Shown here one piece after another: positions 60,765 to 64,000 of a DNA stretch of 64,000 nt. Positions within the stretch are counted from its first letter, which is position 1, and every line of letters begins with the position of its first letter. The stretch is from the NCBI GenBank assembly GCA_947683625.1, contig CANTUR010000038.1, positions 1,860,001 to 1,924,000 on the forward strand. The letters run 5' to 3'. The translations under genes were made by a program, and so were the position numbers. The notes under the pieces are model-generated. The model was not told the DNA's origin. It worked only from the letters and a program-made list of their open reading frames with translations, and searched no databases. Source of the DNA: Mallotus nudiflorus. Its lineage: Eukaryota > Streptophyta > Magnoliopsida > Malpighiales > Euphorbiaceae.

Positions 60765-61399
60765 GTAACAATTTAATATTAACTTAATTTATTTATAATT
60801 CATTATAATTTTTATAATTTTTTATTTAAATAATTATATGATATTACTTCAATATTTCTTACAATTAATTTTTCTCAAATGTAGAGCTAATTTCATATAA
60901 AAAAAATATTTATGGTCGTAATTAATCATAAGACAATAAAAAATTATTAGTTATTTGATAATAAAAATTTAAAAATAATAAAGGTTATTTTTTCTTTATA
61001 TAAAAATTTGAATATTACAACCCCATTAAACTTATACTTTATTACAATTTAGTAAAATTTTTATTTGAGTTATGACACTTTGTTTTTTTAATATTTTTAA
61101 TATTAATACTGTTATTTTAAAAAAATAATTTAATATAATTTTTTAAGTTCAATTAATAATTAAATGATAAATTACATTTTAACTCTTTTTGGTTAAATTT
61201 TATAAAAAAATCTAAAAACGATAATTATATTATTTTTCTTAATTAGAAATATACTTTCAAATAAATTATATGCTGTATTTTTTATTTATGAATTTTTAAT
61301 TTATAAAAATATCTACATTTCCTATTTTTATAAACTTTATTAATTTTGATTTTAATTATTTACTTATTAAATTTAATATAATAAAACTTATAAAACTAT

Positions 61400-61800
61400 G
61401 TTATTTATTTTTATTAATATTGGATAAAATATAAGTAGACCTAATTAAAATAGAAAATATATATTCTTAACAAAATAATCACTAAAATTCTAATTAATTT
61501 AATTTTGTTAGGGATAAAATAGAAGTTAACCTAATTAAAATAGGAAATATACTTTCAATTAAATTAGAATCATATTTTAGTTAATTTATTTTTTTAGAGA
61601 TAAAATAGAAGTTAACCTAATTAAAATAAGAAATAAACCTTCTATCAAATTGAAATTATATATCAAATTAAAATTATATTTTAATTAATTTAATTTTACT
61701 TCTATTAGTAAATAACGAAATTATTTTATTTTTATATAATAATGAGTGAAATTTTTTTTATAATTTTACTTGTACCCCCATCTGTATATATATATATATC
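61400..61800 (-). repeat. Dispersed repeat family, copy 3, inverted
   Basis: The reverse complement carries GTACAAGTAAAATTATAAAA, CACTCATTATTATATAAAAA and three units around AATTAGGTTAACTTCTATTTT, as in 57370-57812. It also borders a TA tract (61785-61802). Confidence 0.72.
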
Positions 61801-61895
61801 TATATGTATGTATGTATGTATGTATTAATGATTTGAGTGGGTTGATGCCCTTTTATTTTTATACTTAATTTATATATATATATATATATAATTAG

Positions 61896-62003
61896 GAGAT
61901 GTTTCACACTTTGAAATTTTCACTATATTAAATTTCTTTTAGACCAACGACAATTATGAAATACATAATAAAAATTAATTTCACATTAATTTGGTGTGAA
62001 ACA

Positions 62004-62007
<4 letters not shown>
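61896..62007. mobile_element. Small MITE between TA tracts
   Basis: GAGATGTTTCACAC at 61896 and its reverse complement GTGTGAAACATCTC ending at 62007 are perfect 14-bp inverted ends. TA dinucleotide runs lie on both sides (61872-61890, 62008-62062), as expected for insertion at TA, but the exact duplication cannot be read in such sequence. Confidence 0.65.

Positions 62008-62062
<55 letters not shown>
62008..62062. repeat. (TA)n microsatellite
   Basis: About 27 TA units directly right of the small MITE. Confidence 0.97.
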
Positions 62063-62065
<3 letters not shown>

Positions 62066-62471
62066 AAGTTTAAAAAAAGAAATTAAATATTGAGAAAGGA
62101 ATATTTTCTAAAAGTTTAAACGTGAATTCTAACTAATTCGATTTAATATAGATAGGATTAAAAAAGTGGTAAAAATTTCACAATAATTAATTTAATGACA
62201 CTGCATAATTTGAACCCAAGAGTTAACTTTCAAGAGTTAACTTATGTAAGAACATTTTTATGCCACCTGATTCTAACAATTATTAGTTCATATATGATTT
62301 TTTTTATATTTATTAAAAGAAAAAAAATATAAATAACTATCTTGTGATTTGAATTTTTTTGGTAACAAAGAGCTACAAAGCAGGGAAAAGAACTTAGGAA
62401 GCCACTAATCTAAAATAGCTAACACCAACCCTATCATGAGTTAACAACTGAATCAGGTCACTAGGTGGCTC

Positions 62472-63023
62472 CTACAACAGATGAAGACCCAGCTCCAAGC
62501 TTTGAGCGAAATTCGCCAGCCAATCAGCAATAGAATTAGATTCTCTATAGATGTGAGACAGTTTGACATCCCATTCCCTTCTCAATAGAGCCTGAACGGA
62601 AGAGACTAATGGCCTGTGGACGTGCAGCCCTTCCCCCTGAGCTTTAATGAGCTTAACAGCACACAAACTGTCAGTTTCCACTACTACTCGCTTGAACATC
62701 ATTCGCCAAGTTGCTAAAAGGCCTTCCCAAATGCCTTAAAGTTCAGCAGCTATTATAGAGCATAACCCAATCTTGGCAGTAAACCTATGTAGCCATCTGC
62801 CCTCTGAGTCTTGGATAACACCACCAACGGTTATAAGACGCAAGCGATTATTGAAGGCTCCATCGGTATTCACCTTGACCCATCCCTCCATCGGGGATGA
62901 CCAACCAATCAAATGTTGCACCTTTATATTACCTGAGGCACTAAGCTGACCAAAGCACATAAGGGTGTGCGTAATCTCATAAGCCCTGCAAGTGATATCC
63001 ATTGACTTGCTACCAAACCACAA
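62472..63023 (-). pseudogene. LINE RNase H domain (RVT_3 type)
   Basis: One frame of 184 codons is broken by a single TAA near 62722, at the place where relatives have a Trp (AEL-stop-GIWEGL). All four RNase H acids can be seen: VNTDGAF, AAEL, ETDSL and IADWLAN. The motif WVKVNTDGAFN is typical of plant LINE and RNase H-like proteins. It would remove template RNA during target-primed reverse transcription. Confidence 0.9.
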
Positions 63024-63189
63024 CTTATGTTGAAATTGAGTTAAATTCCTCTAGTACTAGAGCCTCCATACTGCCATACCGAAGACACAATCCCAACTCA
63101 GCCCCTTATCATCAATCTCCCTATGTGCAAGATTGTGATGAATACACTATTGAGCCTCCATTTGAAAGAATTGGTCATTTCTCTCACAC

Positions 63190-63330
63190 AATAAATTATT
63201 CCATATAACCCTTGCATGCACACAGTCACGTAAGAAATGGATCACCATTTCCCTTCCATCCCCACACCTATCACAAGCTTCGGAGGACCCAATATGTCTT
63301 CTTACCCTCTCTACATTAGTTAATAAACAG
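63190..63330 (-). pseudogene. LINE zf-RVT zinc-binding segment
   Basis: The frame reads CDRCGDGREMVIHFLRDCVH, then VIWNNLL, the C..C...H...C pattern of the zinc-binding region behind plant LINE reverse transcriptases. It joins the connecting region at 63350-63800 through stops. Confidence 0.85.
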
Positions 63331-64000
63331 TTCTTCGATGCAAGCCACAGGAATTGACGAATAAGCTAAAGGCCATTCCAACCCTAAATAAGCCTCTACA
63401 ATCGTCCATTGCTCTCTAAAGTATCATGAGCTAATAACCCATATGCTGACTTGGTAGTAAACTATCCGAAGGCAATAACCCCTAATATGTCTAATCCTCA
63501 CCAATAACAACATCAGGAGGAATCTATGCAGTTATTTGTAAAATAGCATTATGGGGCAGTAGGTGCGAGAACAATGGCCAATTCCAACCCTGCTGCTTAT
63601 TACCTGCATCGCAAACTAATAAATAGTTGATTAGCTAGGACTTTAAGGGGGCATCCATAGCCCATGCATTAAGCCAGAAACAAGTTTTCTAACAGTTGCC
63701 AACCATCCATCTGGTACCTTTTCTCACTTGATCCCATAACCTTACTAGTGAGCGCCAAAGTACAAAGCCGTTTTTAACTACTAGCCTATATTCCCCATCA
63801 TTCATGTGAATTCCATATTTCTCTCTCAACACTTTCGCCCAAAGCTTTTGAGGATTTGAGCATAGCTGCTACCCAACCTTCATGAGTAAAGCATCATTTA
63901 AGAGTCAAATATTTTTAAAGCCCATGCCACCTTGAGCTTTTGGCTTACACATCGTCTCATAGCTAACCAAATTCACTTTACTGTCTTTCTATGTATGTCC

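Larger units (their letters stand above)
60259..61395. other. AT-rich non-coding stretch with microsatellites
   Basis: It holds a compound CT/TA/CA microsatellite (60602-60652) and an ATT repeat (60731-60763). There is no gene. Confidence 0.6.
62354..64000 (-). mobile_element. L1-type LINE, 3' part, runs off the right edge
   Basis: The minus strand encodes the end of a plant non-LTR retrotransposon: an RT C-terminal connecting region (63540-63800, LFSHLLPHNAILQIT, then a stop-interrupted LLPSDSLLPSQHMGY), a zinc-binding zf-RVT segment and an RNase H domain. It ends in a short A tail (A7 on the minus strand, 62354-62360). Several stops mean that it is dead. The RT palm domain lies outside the window. 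Confidence 0.9.

Noticed and set aside
63002..63208. 68-codon plus-strand frame at the right edge
   Set aside because: It is antisense to the LINE zf-RVT/RNase H linker; a shadow.

Overview
This looks like a repeat-rich, AT-rich nuclear segment from a flowering plant, probably a eudicot. The evidence is Ty3/gypsy chromoviruses with iMet-tRNA primer sites, SIRE-type and other Ty1/copia elements, an L1-type LINE, many foldback MITEs, and a spliced WAT1-related (nodulin MtN21/EamA) gene family. I cannot name the species. I found no bacterial-type genes, CRISPR arrays, tRNA genes or rRNA genes.

Positions 1-27008 are one nested block of three LTR retrotransposons, all on the minus strand. The host is a Tat-like gypsy element (7172-27008) with a ruined gag and no visible pol. 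A complete Tekay/Del-type chromovirus (7777-18942, LTRs of about 3 kb, target duplication GAAAA) sits in its interior. A second chromovirus (1-7171, running off the left edge) sits in its 3' LTR.

From 27.3 to 59.9 kb lies a broken-up local cluster of WAT1-related transporter genes. Copy A (27367-27739) is a remnant of exon 4 and the last exon. Copy B (29895-31603) is intact: seven exons join to 352 codons with no break, and intron 1 starts with GC. Copy C (50750-54937) is a pseudogene with frameshifts, a stop, a retroelement in intron 2 and a loss across exon 6. A homologous block of about 270 bp downstream of both B and C shows that they arose by segmental duplication. Between B and C lie a Mutator-like element with a 9-bp target duplication (32400-44709), carrying a SIRE-like copia element with an extra 3' ORF (32845-43188), and a complete small copia element with target duplication ATATA (45706-50546).

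From 53.5 to 62.3 kb the sequence is mostly non-coding: a foldback element of about 520 bp, low-complexity repeats, a 242-bp tandem duplication, a three-copy dispersed repeat family, a chromovirus solo or truncated LTR (about 57900-59424), microsatellites and a small MITE. The right edge (62354-64000) is the 3' end of an L1-type LINE on the minus strand, with zf-RVT and RNase H domains.

The only host gene that looks functional is WAT1-B. Everything else is mobile DNA or its debris. The points most worth following are the nested-insertion stratigraphy, the antisense ORF in the pol-less Tat-like element, the GC-AG intron and overlapping uORF of WAT1-B, the extra ORF and iterated GTCCCG-type dyads of the SIRE-like element, and the Mutator-like container with its target duplication still intact.
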